Shown here: positions 23,243 to 30,814 of the stretch, piece by piece
How positions within the stretch are numbered: the stretch's first letter is position 1
Layout: each line of letters begins with the position of its first letter
Assembly (NCBI RefSeq): GCF_030409335.1
Contig: NZ_JAUFPN010000153.1
Span: forward strand, 124,001-188,000
Direction: 5' to 3'
Origin: Paeniroseomonas aquatica
Lineage (GTDB): Bacteria; Pseudomonadota; Alphaproteobacteria; Acetobacterales; Acetobacteraceae
DNA length: 64,000 nucleotides
Made by a program: the position numbers and the translations under genes
Notes under the pieces: model-generated
What the model saw: the letters and a program-made list of their open reading frames with translations, nothing else
Databases searched by the model: none
What the model was told of the DNA's origin: nothing

Positions 23243-25123
23243 ATGTCGCAGTCCCGCACCCTGAAGACCAGCTTCACCGCCGGCGAGGTGGCGCCCGAAT
23301 TGCTCGGCCGGCCGGACCTGCGCGCCTGGGCCAATGGCGCGCGGGTGCTGCGCAACGTCTTCATCCAGCCGACCGGCGGCGTCACCCGCCGCCCCGGCCT
23401 GCGCCACGTGGCCATGCTGCCCGGCGCGGCGCGCCTCATCGCCTTCGAGTTCAACACCGAGCAGACCTACCTGCTGGTGCTGACCGCGGGTCTGCTGTCG
23501 GTCTATGTCGACGACGGGCAGGTGGCCCAGGTTGCCGGCCCCTGGACCGCGGCCATGCTGCCGCAGCTCGCCTTCACGCAGAGCGCGGATACGCTGCTGC
23601 TGTGCCATCCGGAGATGCCGCCGCAGCGGGTCACCCGCAGCAGCCACACCAGCTGGACCGTCGCGCCGTGGTCCTTCGCCGGCGAGCCTTTCCATCGCTT
23701 CGCCGCCCTGGCGGTATCGCTGGCGCCATCCGGCACCGGCGGCTCGGTCACCCTCATCGCGTCCGCCCCGGTCTTCGTCGCGGCCCATGCCGGGGTCCGC
23801 TTCCGGATCGCCGGCAGGCGGGTGGTCGTCACCGGCATCGCCTCCGCCACCGTCGCGGTGGCCAATGTGGAGGAGACGCTGGCCTCCACTGCCGCGACGA
23901 CGGACTGGGACGAGGCCGCCTTTTCCGCGGCGCGTGGCTGGCCGGTCTGCCTCTGCTTCCACCAGGACCGGCTGGTGCTCGGCGGCTCGCGGGACCTGCC
24001 GAACCGGCTCTGGCTGTCCCGCACCGGGGATCTGTTCAACTTCGACCTCGGCACCGGGCTCGACGACCAGGCGATCGAGTTCGGCCTCGTCTCCGACCAG
24101 GTGAATGCCATCCGCGGCGTCTTTTCCGGCCAGCACCTGCAGGTCTTCACCTCCGGCACCGAATGGATGGTCACCGGCGCGCCGCTGACGCCCGGGAGCA
24201 TCCAGCTCACCCGGCAAACCCGCGTCGGCTCCCTCGTGACGCGGCTGGTGCAGCCGGTGGACGTCGACGGCGCGACCATCTTCGCCGCCCGCAGCGGGCG
24301 CGGGATCTTCGAGTTCACCTATACCGACCTGCAGCAGCTCTATCAGGCGAACGACCTCGCCCTGGTCGCCCAGCACCTGGTCCGCGACCCGGTCGGGATG
24401 TGCTACGACCAGCGTCGGCGCCTGCTGCACGTGGCCATGGCGGATGGCGGGCTGGCGACGCTCACGCTCTACCGGGCCGAGCAGGTCACCGCCTGGACCC
24501 GGCAGGAGACCGACGGCGCCTTCCGCGCCCTGGCCGAGGTCGAAGGCACCGTCTGGGCGGTGGTGGAACGCGACGGCACGCCGCGGCTGGAGTGCTTCGA
24601 CGATGCCCTGGCGCTGGATGCGGCGCTGACCGGCACCGCGGCCGCGCCGCAGGACGACTGGTCCGGCCTCGCCCACCTCGAGGGCCGCGGCGTCGGCGTG
24701 GTGGCCGAGGGCGCCCCGCGCGGGGCCGCCACCGTCGTCGCCGGCCGGGTGACCATCGACCCGGCCTCGACCCGGGTGCAGATCGGCCTGCCCTTCCGCC
24801 ACGTGATCGAGCCCCTGCCGCCCGACCTCACCGGGGTCGCCGGCACCCGGGCCGCGCCGTTGCGGCTGGTCGCGGTGACCTTCCGCCTGCTGGACACGGT
24901 GGCGCTCGCCGTCGACCTCGGCCGCGGTCCGGTGCCGGTGCCCTTCCGCCGGCTGGACACCGCGCTGCTGGATGCCGCGCCGCTGGCCTTCACCGGCGAC
25001 GTCCGGCTGCGCGCGCTCGGCTGGCACCAGGATGCGATGCGGCCGCTCTGGCGGATCGAGGACGACACGCCGCTGCCGATGACGCTGCTTTCCGTCACCA
25101 CCGAGACGAGGATCACCGACTGA
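23243..25123 (+). CDS. Tail nozzle protein (T7 gp12-like tail tubular protein B)
   Basis: 626 residues, against 794 in T7 gp12. The N-terminus KTSFTAGEVAPELLGRPDL, then LRNVFIQPTGGVTRRPGLRH, is the recognised start of many phage nozzle/tail proteins. The body is beta-rich with repeated FxxxGxHLQVFTSGTEWMV-type blades. The reading frame is open far upstream through the capsid and adaptor genes, but the ATG at 23243 is the first that begins this domain. Its last base is shared with the next start (TGATG). Six copies would form the tail tip. Confidence 0.85.
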   Translation: MSQSRTLKTSFTAGEVAPELLGRPDLRAWANGARVLRNVFIQPTGGVTRRPGLRHVAMLPGAARLIAFEFNTEQTYLLVLTAGLLSVYVDDGQVAQVAGPWTAAMLPQLAFTQSADTLLLCHPEMPPQRVTRSSHTSWTVAPWSFAGEPFHRFAALAVSLAPSGTGGSVTLIASAPVFVAAHAGVRFRIAGRRVVVTGIASATVAVANVEETLASTAATTDWDEAAFSAARGWPVCLCFHQDRLVLGGSRDLPNRLWLSRTGDLFNFDLGTGLDDQAIEFGLVSDQVNAIRGVFSGQHLQVFTSGTEWMVTGAPLTPGSIQLTRQTRVGSLVTRLVQPVDVDGATIFAARSGRGIFEFTYTDLQQLYQANDLALVAQHLVRDPVGMCYDQRRRLLHVAMADGGLATLTLYRAEQVTAWTRQETDGAFRALAEVEGTVWAVVERDGTPRLECFDDALALDAALTGTAAAPQDDWSGLAHLEGRGVGVVAEGAPRGAATVVAGRVTIDPASTRVQIGLPFRHVIEPLPPDLTGVAGTRAAPLRLVAVTFRLLDTVALAVDLGRGPVPVPFRRLDTALLDAAPLAFTGDVRLRALGWHQDAMRPLWRIEDDTPLPMTLLSVTTETRITD

Positions 25124-25563
25124 TGGGCGCACTCGCATCGATCGCCACCGTGCTCGGGGCCGGCGCCACCATCTACGGCAACGTGCGCCAGAGCCAGGCG
25201 CTGCATGCCAGCAACCGCGCACAGGCGCAGGTCACCGCCACGCAGGAGACCGCGCGGCAGGAGACGCTGGCGGCACAGGAGCAGCAGCAGGCGCTGCAGC
25301 GTCAGCAGACCCTGGCCCGCACCATCGCGGCCGCCCGCGCCCGTGCCGCGGCCAGCGGGATCTCGCCGGACGGCGGCTCGGCCGCGGCGCTGGCCGCCGG
25401 CCTCGCCGCCGAGTCGGCTGCGGCCCAGGGCGCCGACACCGCCACCCTGCAGGCCCGCATGGCGCAGGGCCGCAGCAGCCTGCTGAACCCGGACGGGACC
25501 CTGACCAGCCTGCTGCAATCCGGCCGCAGCTTCGGCGTGGCCGCCCGCAACCTGCTGGATTGA
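25123..25563 (+). CDS. Internal virion protein candidate (T7 gp14-like)
   Basis: 146 residues, Ala/Gln-rich and helical. The opening MGALASIATVLGAGATIYGN is a hydrophobic glycine-rich stretch, followed by a long helical region rich in Gln (LAAQEQQQALQRQQTLART) and the end LLQSGRSFGVAARNLL. T7 gp14 (196 residues) has the same kind of N-terminal hydrophobic segment and Gln-rich helix and becomes part of the DNA-ejection channel. In T7 it is followed by gp15 and gp16, which are absent here. The assignment rests on position and composition. Confidence 0.65.
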   Translation: MGALASIATVLGAGATIYGNVRQSQALHASNRAQAQVTATQETARQETLAAQEQQQALQRQQTLARTIAAARARAAASGISPDGGSAAALAAGLAAESAAAQGADTATLQARMAQGRSSLLNPDGTLTSLLQSGRSFGVAARNLLD

Positions 25564-25599
25564 ACCGCGGCGCGACCCGCATTTCCCTTGGAGCGAAGC

Positions 25600-27933
25600 A
25601 TGGACGAGCACATCAAGATCGGCGACGTCGCGCCGCGCGTGCAGTACGTGGCCGACGGCGTCCAGACCAGCTTCACCTACCCCTTCCCGATCTTCGCCGC
25701 CGGCGACATCGAGGTGACGCGCAACGGGGCGCCGCTGGCCGGCGGCTTCGCCATCACCGGCGCCGGCGCTTCCGCCGGCGGCAGCGTGATCTTCGACAGC
25801 GCCCCGGCCGGCGGCAGCGCCATCACCCTGCGGCGGAACCTGCCCGTCGCCCGCACCACCGACTTCCAGGCCAATGGCATCCTGCGGGCCCGGACGCTGA
25901 ACGACGAGCTGGACTACCAGGTCGCCATCCTGCAGGAGGCAAAGGACGGCATCGGCAATGCGCTGCGCCTCGATCCCTCGGAGACCGGCATCACCACCCT
26001 GCCGCTGCGGGGCGGCCGGGCCAACCGGCTGCTCGGCTTCGACAGCCTGGGCAACGTCACGACCTTCGCCCGGGACGAGGGGCTGCTGACCCTCAACTTT
26101 CCAGGCGCCGTGCCGCAGACCGTCGAGGACAAGCTGGGCGAGCGGCTGACCGCCCGGGACTTCGGCGCCACCGGCGACGGCAGCACGGATGACGGCCCGT
26201 CGCTGCAGGCGGCGATGACCGCCGCCGCCGCCAGCGGCAAGCTGCTCGAGATCGGCGAGGGCACCTTCCGCAGCAGCCAGCCTCTGCATCTGCCGGGGGC
26301 CGCGGCCGGCCTGGTGATGCGCGGCACCATCCTCTATGCCGGGCCGGCCGGCACCGCGGCGCTCACCCTCGGCGACGCCGGCGGTGCCAACAACCAGGGC
26401 AAGCGCTACCTCGGCCTCGGCGTGGTCCGCGCCACCCAGAGCGACTGGTCGAGCGAGGCCGACATCGGCATCCAGCTCCGCAACATCGACGCCTGCCAGG
26501 TCGAGGTGGCCCGGGCCGAGCGCTTCACCATCGGCGTGCAGGTCATCGGCGATGCCCGGGGCAGCGAGGACAGCGACCTGCGCTACGGCCGGATCGTCGA
26601 TAACCGCATCGGCCTCGACCTGCGGACGCTGACCGCCAGCGCCTGGATGAACTCGCTGCGCCACCATGGCGGCCACTTCGCCTGTTCCAGCACGACCAAT
26701 CCCTGGCTGGACCGCTTCGGCATCCGGCTCTCGGCGGCGGCGGGGGCCTATACCCTGCACAATGCCCATCTCTTCCTCGGTCCGGCCTTCGAGCTGCAGC
26801 GCCAGGGCACGCCCGGCACCGTGGACGCCATCCCCTTCCTGGTCGAGGTCGACGGCCGGGCGCTGACCGCCAGCGGCATCCGCATGGAAGCCTGCTCGCC
26901 CTACGTGGCCCGCCATACCGGCGGCTTCAGCGATGCGCGCTACGAGGTCGCCTATGTCGGCACCTACGGCTTCCTCGGCTGCGCGGTGGACTACGCCGGT
27001 GCCAGCCGGGCGGGCGGCACGGTGGTGCCGATGCACCAGGCGACCGCGGCGGTCGGCGCGCCACGGCTGGTGGCGGCGGCGGAGAACCTGCGCGCCATCG
27101 CCTTCCGCCAGTCCATCGCGGTGGCCGACGGCATCGGCTTCGACCAGCTCGCGGTCCTCTCGGGCAATCCGGCAGGGTCGCCCTCCACGCTCAACGGCTT
27201 CTGCTTCCCCGGCCTCAACCTCCTCACGCTGAACGCCGACGACGTCACCATCCCGACCTCCCGGGCGGTCGCCTTCGTCGTCGATTGCAGCCAGTGCAAG
27301 GAATTCCTCATCGCCGCCGAAGGCAGCGGCCTGCGGCCCGTGGCGATGCAGTTCGATGGTGCGGAGAATGTGCTCGGCAGCGGCAGCCCGCTGCTCTTCT
27401 CCAACATGAACACCGTCATGCAGGGCCCGCCCTCCTACTGGTGGGAAGGCAATGCGGACCTGGATGCGCCGACCGGGGGGCTGGCGCTCAACCGGCTGCA
27501 GCGGGTCACCCTGCATGCGGACGCGCACTATGCCGCCATCGGCGTCCGCGGCAGCTCGCCCGGCGCGGTGCTGCGGTCGCTGCGGCTCTATACCTCGGCG
27601 CTGGATGCGCCGCGGCTGCTGTTCGGCGCCGGCCGGGCCTGGGGCAAGCGGGAATACACCGTCGCCGACGTCGCCTGGACCGTGCCGACGCTGGCCGCCG
27701 GGGCGACGGCGACGCTCGACGTCACCCTGCCCGGGGTGCGGCAGGGGGATTTCGTCCGCGCCGGCTTCGCCCAGGCCATCGGCTTCCAGAATGGCGGGGT
27801 GGTCTTCCATGCCGCGGTCGGCGGCACCGCCAGCACCAACCAGGTCCGCGTGACCGCCCAGAACATCAGCGGCGGCAGCATCACCCTCGGCGCCGGGACG
27901 CTGTTCCTGCGCGCCGTGAAGCCGCGGCTCTGA
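25600..27933 (+). CDS. Tail fibre/spike with T7 gp17-like N-terminus and pectate-lyase fold
   Basis: 777 residues. The first ~120 residues carry the T7 tail-fibre attachment pattern: QYVADGVQTSFTYPFPIF, then ITLRRNLPVARTTDFQ and LNDELDYQVAILQEAKDGI. From about residue 185, ARDFGATGDGSTDDGPSLQAA is the classic start of a right-handed beta-helix (pectate-lyase-like) domain, typical of tail spikes that bind or cut surface polysaccharides. A C-terminal jelly-roll-like part follows. The ATG at 25600 has GGAG six bases upstream. A beta-helix spike suggests that the particle recognises a surface glycan of its recipients. Confidence 0.85.
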   Translation: MDEHIKIGDVAPRVQYVADGVQTSFTYPFPIFAAGDIEVTRNGAPLAGGFAITGAGASAGGSVIFDSAPAGGSAITLRRNLPVARTTDFQANGILRARTLNDELDYQVAILQEAKDGIGNALRLDPSETGITTLPLRGGRANRLLGFDSLGNVTTFARDEGLLTLNFPGAVPQTVEDKLGERLTARDFGATGDGSTDDGPSLQAAMTAAAASGKLLEIGEGTFRSSQPLHLPGAAAGLVMRGTILYAGPAGTAALTLGDAGGANNQGKRYLGLGVVRATQSDWSSEADIGIQLRNIDACQVEVARAERFTIGVQVIGDARGSEDSDLRYGRIVDNRIGLDLRTLTASAWMNSLRHHGGHFACSSTTNPWLDRFGIRLSAAAGAYTLHNAHLFLGPAFELQRQGTPGTVDAIPFLVEVDGRALTASGIRMEACSPYVARHTGGFSDARYEVAYVGTYGFLGCAVDYAGASRAGGTVVPMHQATAAVGAPRLVAAAENLRAIAFRQSIAVADGIGFDQLAVLSGNPAGSPSTLNGFCFPGLNLLTLNADDVTIPTSRAVAFVVDCSQCKEFLIAAEGSGLRPVAMQFDGAENVLGSGSPLLFSNMNTVMQGPPSYWWEGNADLDAPTGGLALNRLQRVTLHADAHYAAIGVRGSSPGAVLRSLRLYTSALDAPRLLFGAGRAWGKREYTVADVAWTVPTLAAGATATLDVTLPGVRQGDFVRAGFAQAIGFQNGGVVFHAAVGGTASTNQVRVTAQNISGGSITLGAGTLFLRAVKPRL

Positions 27934-27938
27934 CCGGC

Positions 27939-28241
27939 ATGGCTGCCAAGCGAAGGCCGCCCCGCGGCGACCTCCCCGCCGTGGCGAGGCTGCTGCTGGC
28001 GGATTACCAGGACTTCGTCGCCGGCGCGGCGGACGACGGGGCGACCAAGCTCTTCGCCGCCCGCCATGCCGCCGGCCGGGCCGCCCTCAGCCACATCGAG
28101 CAGCTGCTGAAGCTGGCGCAGGATACCGGCACCGCGGAGGAGGCGGGGGAGGTCGCCGCCTCCATCATCGAATGGCGCGCCCGCATGCCACCTCTGGCCC
28201 TGGAGGAACCCGAAGCCGATGACGCCGGCACCGGAAGCTGA
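27939..28241 (+). CDS. Small terminase subunit candidate (T7 gp18 position)
   Basis: 100 residues with a basic N-terminus (AAKRRPPRGDLPAV), a helical middle and an acidic C-terminus (LEEPEADDAGTGS). No clear family is recognised. T7 gp18 (89 residues) occupies the slot immediately before the large terminase, and the gene here overlaps the terminase start by 23 bases, so a DNA-recognition partner of the terminase is the most economical reading. The ATG at 27939 lies just after the spike stop, with no strong ribosome site. Confidence 0.55.
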   Translation: MAAKRRPPRGDLPAVARLLLADYQDFVAGAADDGATKLFAARHAAGRAALSHIEQLLKLAQDTGTAEEAGEVAASIIEWRARMPPLALEEPEADDAGTGS

Positions 28242-29655
28242 CTTCCTCGAATTCGCCTGGATCTGGAACGCCACCCAGAACCAGGGCACGCCCGCGCCGC
28301 ACCAGCGCATGGCGCGCTGGCTGCAGGCCCGCTGGGATGCGGAGGACCGCCGCCTGCTGCTGATGGCCTTCCGCGGCTGCGGCAAGTCCAGCCTGGTCGG
28401 GCTGTTCTGCGCCTGGCGGCTGCTGCGGGCGCCGGAGACCCGCATCCTGGTGCTGGCTGCGGACCAGCCGCTGGCAGTGAAGATGGTGGCCCAGGTGCGC
28501 CGCATCCTGGAACGCCATCCGCTGTGCCGTCCGCTGCTGCCCGGCCATGCCGAGAGCTGGGCGATGGACCGCTTCACCGTGGCGCGCGAGCAGGTGCTGC
28601 GCGATCCCTCGATGCTGGCCCAGGGGCTCGGCGGCAACATCACCGGGGCGCGCGCCGACCTCATCATCTGCGACGACGTCGAGGTCGCCGGCAATTGCGA
28701 CACCATCGCCAAGCGGGAGGAATTGCGCACCCGCCTGGCGGAGACGGAGTTCGTCCTGGTGCCGGACGGCCGCATCCTCTTCGCCGGCACGCCGCATTGC
28801 GCCGATACGCTCTACCTGCCCCCGACCGACCCGGCCGCCTTCCTGCGCGGCTACCGCCGCCTGGTGCTGCCGCTGCTGGATGCGGCGGGCCAAAGCGCCT
28901 GGCCCGAACGCTTCACCCCGGAGGCGATCGAGGCCCTGCGCCGCCGCGCCGGGCCGCTGCACTTCACCCGGCAGATGCTGCTGCAGCCGGTCGCCGAGGC
29001 GGCGCTGCGGCTCGATCCCGCGCTCATCATCCGCTACGCGGCCGAGCCCGAATACCGCGAGGCCGGCGGCCGCGCCCAGCTCTCGCTGCTCGGCCATCGC
29101 CTGCTCTCGGGCGGCGGCTTCTGGGACCCGGCCTATGGCCGGCCCGGCAGCGGCGATGCCTCGGTCCTCGCCGCCACCTATGCGGATGGCGAGGGCAACC
29201 ACTACCTGCACCGCCTCGCCTACCTGACGCACGACCCGGACAGCCCGGTCGACCCGGCCACCCAGCAGTGCCGCGCAGTGGCCGGCCTGGCGCGGGAGCT
29301 GCTGCTGCCGGCCATCCGGGTCGAGACCAACGGCCTAGGTCGCTTCCTGCCGGCGCTGCTGCGGCGGGAATTGGCCCGGGCCGGGGCGCCCTGCACGGTC
29401 ATCGAGCATGCCAGCCGCCGGGCCAAGGCGGAGCGCATCCTGGCGGCGCTGGAGCCGGCGCTGGCCGCGCGCCGCCTGCATGCCCATGAGGGGGTGTTCC
29501 GCACCCCCTTCGCCGGCGAGATGGCGGCCTGGCGACCCGATGCGGTGAATGCCCGGGACGATGCGCTGGATGCCCTGGCCGGCTGCCTGCTGGCCGAGCC
29601 GGTGCGCCTGCCGGCCGCGGTCCCGGCGCCCCGCAGCCTGCCCTGGCGCGGCTAG
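28219..29655 (+). CDS. Large terminase subunit (T7 gp19-like)
   Basis: 478 residues (T7 gp19 is 586). The ATPase part shows a Walker A variant MAFRGCGKSSLVGLF near residue 50, then RILVLAADQPLAVKM and the Walker B/glutamate region ADLIICDDVEVAGN, with GRILFAGTPH as coupling motif. The nuclease part has the Asp-bearing GFWDPAYGRPGSGDASV, VETNGLGRFLPALLR and the final DDALDALAGCLL. All expected catalytic acids appear present. The protein would pump DNA into the prohead. An intact enzyme in an element without replication genes is consistent with packaging of host or other DNA. Confidence 0.92.
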   Translation: MTPAPEADFLEFAWIWNATQNQGTPAPHQRMARWLQARWDAEDRRLLLMAFRGCGKSSLVGLFCAWRLLRAPETRILVLAADQPLAVKMVAQVRRILERHPLCRPLLPGHAESWAMDRFTVAREQVLRDPSMLAQGLGGNITGARADLIICDDVEVAGNCDTIAKREELRTRLAETEFVLVPDGRILFAGTPHCADTLYLPPTDPAAFLRGYRRLVLPLLDAAGQSAWPERFTPEAIEALRRRAGPLHFTRQMLLQPVAEAALRLDPALIIRYAAEPEYREAGGRAQLSLLGHRLLSGGGFWDPAYGRPGSGDASVLAATYADGEGNHYLHRLAYLTHDPDSPVDPATQQCRAVAGLARELLLPAIRVETNGLGRFLPALLRRELARAGAPCTVIEHASRRAKAERILAALEPALAARRLHAHEGVFRTPFAGEMAAWRPDAVNARDDALDALAGCLLAEPVRLPAAVPAPRSLPWRG

Positions 29656-29664
29656 GGGGCGGCG

Positions 29665-29895
29665 CTAGCCCGCCTTCTTCCGGTGCAGGATCTCGCTGGC
29701 ATGGCGGTCCAGGCCCGCCGGCGTCAGCTCATAGCGTTCATCCGCCCGCAGACGGGCCAGCCCCATGCCCTGCAGGCGGGCGAGGCAGGGCCCGTCCTTC
29801 AGCCCGTCGGGCCTGCCGCCGGCCCCCACCAGCGTCAGCCGGTGCAGCGCCGCGCGGCAACAGGTCTCGAGATAGGGCTGGTTCCAATTCGTCAC
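29665..29895 (-). CDS. Small winged-helix-like protein, antisense within the module
   Basis: 76 residues on the opposite strand between the terminase and holin-like genes. The C-terminal part, LARLRADERYELTPAGLDRH, resembles the wing and last helix of winged helix-turn-helix regulators (GLxxxxxxxYxLTxxGxxxH). It starts at a GTG at 29895. No similar gene sits at this place in T7. It could be a small DNA-binding regulator of the module or a cargo gene. Its reality rests mainly on the coherent fold pattern. Confidence 0.55.
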   Translation of the reverse strand: MTNWNQPYLETCCRAALHRLTLVGAGGRPDGLKDGPCLARLQGMGLARLRADERYELTPAGLDRHASEILHRKKAG

Positions 29896-29972
29896 GTGTC
29901 ATTCGCGTCCCGGTGCCGCCCCCGAGGGTGGTCGTCCCGGCACGCGGCTTCAAGGAGGCAGGGAGAGCCGCG

Positions 29973-30296
29973 ATGCAGATCGAACCCACTTGGTGGATCA
30001 GCGCAGTGGAGGCGCCGGTGGTCGCCGCCCTGTTCTGGATGGTCCATGGGCTCCGCAAGGACCTGCATGACCGCATCGACCGCACCACGGAACGGGAGAG
30101 CGACGCCGTCGGTCGCACCCGCGACGAGCTGGCGGAATTCAAGCTGGAGGTGGCGCGCAGCTACGTGCCGCTCACGCTCATCCGCGACGTGGACCGCCGG
30201 CTGTCGCAGCACCTGCTGCGGATCGAGGAGAAGCTGGAGGAGGTGAAGCATGCCGGCACCCTCCGCAGCCGTGACCGTGAGAGGGACGACGCATGA
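29973..30296 (+). CDS. Holin/spanin-like small membrane protein
   Basis: 107 residues: one N-terminal hydrophobic segment (WWISAVEAPVVAALFWMVHGL) followed by a charged helix likely to form a coiled coil (RIDRTTERESDAVGRTRDELAEF) and a basic C-terminus. This topology and its position between the terminase and the endolysin fit a class III-like holin or an inner-membrane spanin component. The ATG at 29973 follows GGGAGAGCCGCG. The last four bases overlap the endolysin start (ATGA), a usual lysis-cassette arrangement. Confidence 0.65.
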   Translation: MQIEPTWWISAVEAPVVAALFWMVHGLRKDLHDRIDRTTERESDAVGRTRDELAEFKLEVARSYVPLTLIRDVDRRLSQHLLRIEEKLEEVKHAGTLRSRDRERDDA

Positions 30297-30814
30297 CCGC
30301 GCCCGAGATCTTCGCCCTGACCCTCCGCGCCGAGGCCGGGGACCGGCCGGTGCGGGCGCTGGAGGCGCTGGCCGCCCTGGTGGTGAACCGCGCCCGCCTG
30401 GCGGCCGGGGAGGCCGGCTCCCGCGCCCGCTTCGCGCCCGGTGCAGCGCCCAGCGATGCCCCGGGTGGCCGGGCCGGGGGCTGGGCCGCGCTGCTGCCCC
30501 AGGTATGCCGGGCGCCCTTCCTGTTTGGCTGCTGGAATCCGCGCCATCCCAACCGCCGGGCGCTGCTGGCCGCACTGCGCGACCGCTCGGCCCCCAGCGG
30601 CGGCGCCCTGCCGGAGCCGCGGCCGGACCCGCTGCTGGAGGTCTGCCGCCGCATCGCCCAGCGCGCCGCCGCGGGCGCCCTGCCGGACCCGACCCTGGGC
30701 GCCACCCATTGGCACGACGCGGCCGAGATGCCGGGCTGGGCCATCGGCCATGTCCCGACCGCCGAGATCGGCGGCCTGGTCTTCTATCGCCTGCCCGCCG
30801 CTAGCGCAGGCTGA
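30293..30814 (+). CDS. Cell-wall hydrolase, SleB-type endolysin
   Basis: 173 residues. The pattern of the Hydrolase_2 (SleB/CwlJ) family is visible: LTLRAEAGDRPVRALEALAALVVNRAR with the catalytic Glu early in the chain, APFLFGCWNP in the middle and TLGATHWHDAAEMPGW near the end. These enzymes cleave peptidoglycan glycan strands and serve as endolysins in alphaproteobacterial phages and gene transfer agents. There is no signal peptide, consistent with release through the overlapping holin-like gene. It closes the phage-like module and overlaps the convergent solute-binding protein gene by 14 bases. Confidence 0.85.
   Translation: MTAPEIFALTLRAEAGDRPVRALEALAALVVNRARLAAGEAGSRARFAPGAAPSDAPGGRAGGWAALLPQVCRAPFLFGCWNPRHPNRRALLAALRDRSAPSGGALPEPRPDPLLEVCRRIAQRAAAGALPDPTLGATHWHDAAEMPGWAIGHVPTAEIGGLVFYRLPAASAG

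Noticed and set aside
22286-25123. A 945-residue reading of the nozzle gene starting inside the capsid gene
   Set aside because: The first ~320 residues are an out-of-frame reading of the capsid and adaptor genes. The conserved domain starts at the ATG at 23243.
24469-27810. A 1113-codon minus-strand frame across the tail genes
   Set aside because: Shadow frame: low-complexity translation, antisense to clear T7-like nozzle and spike proteins.
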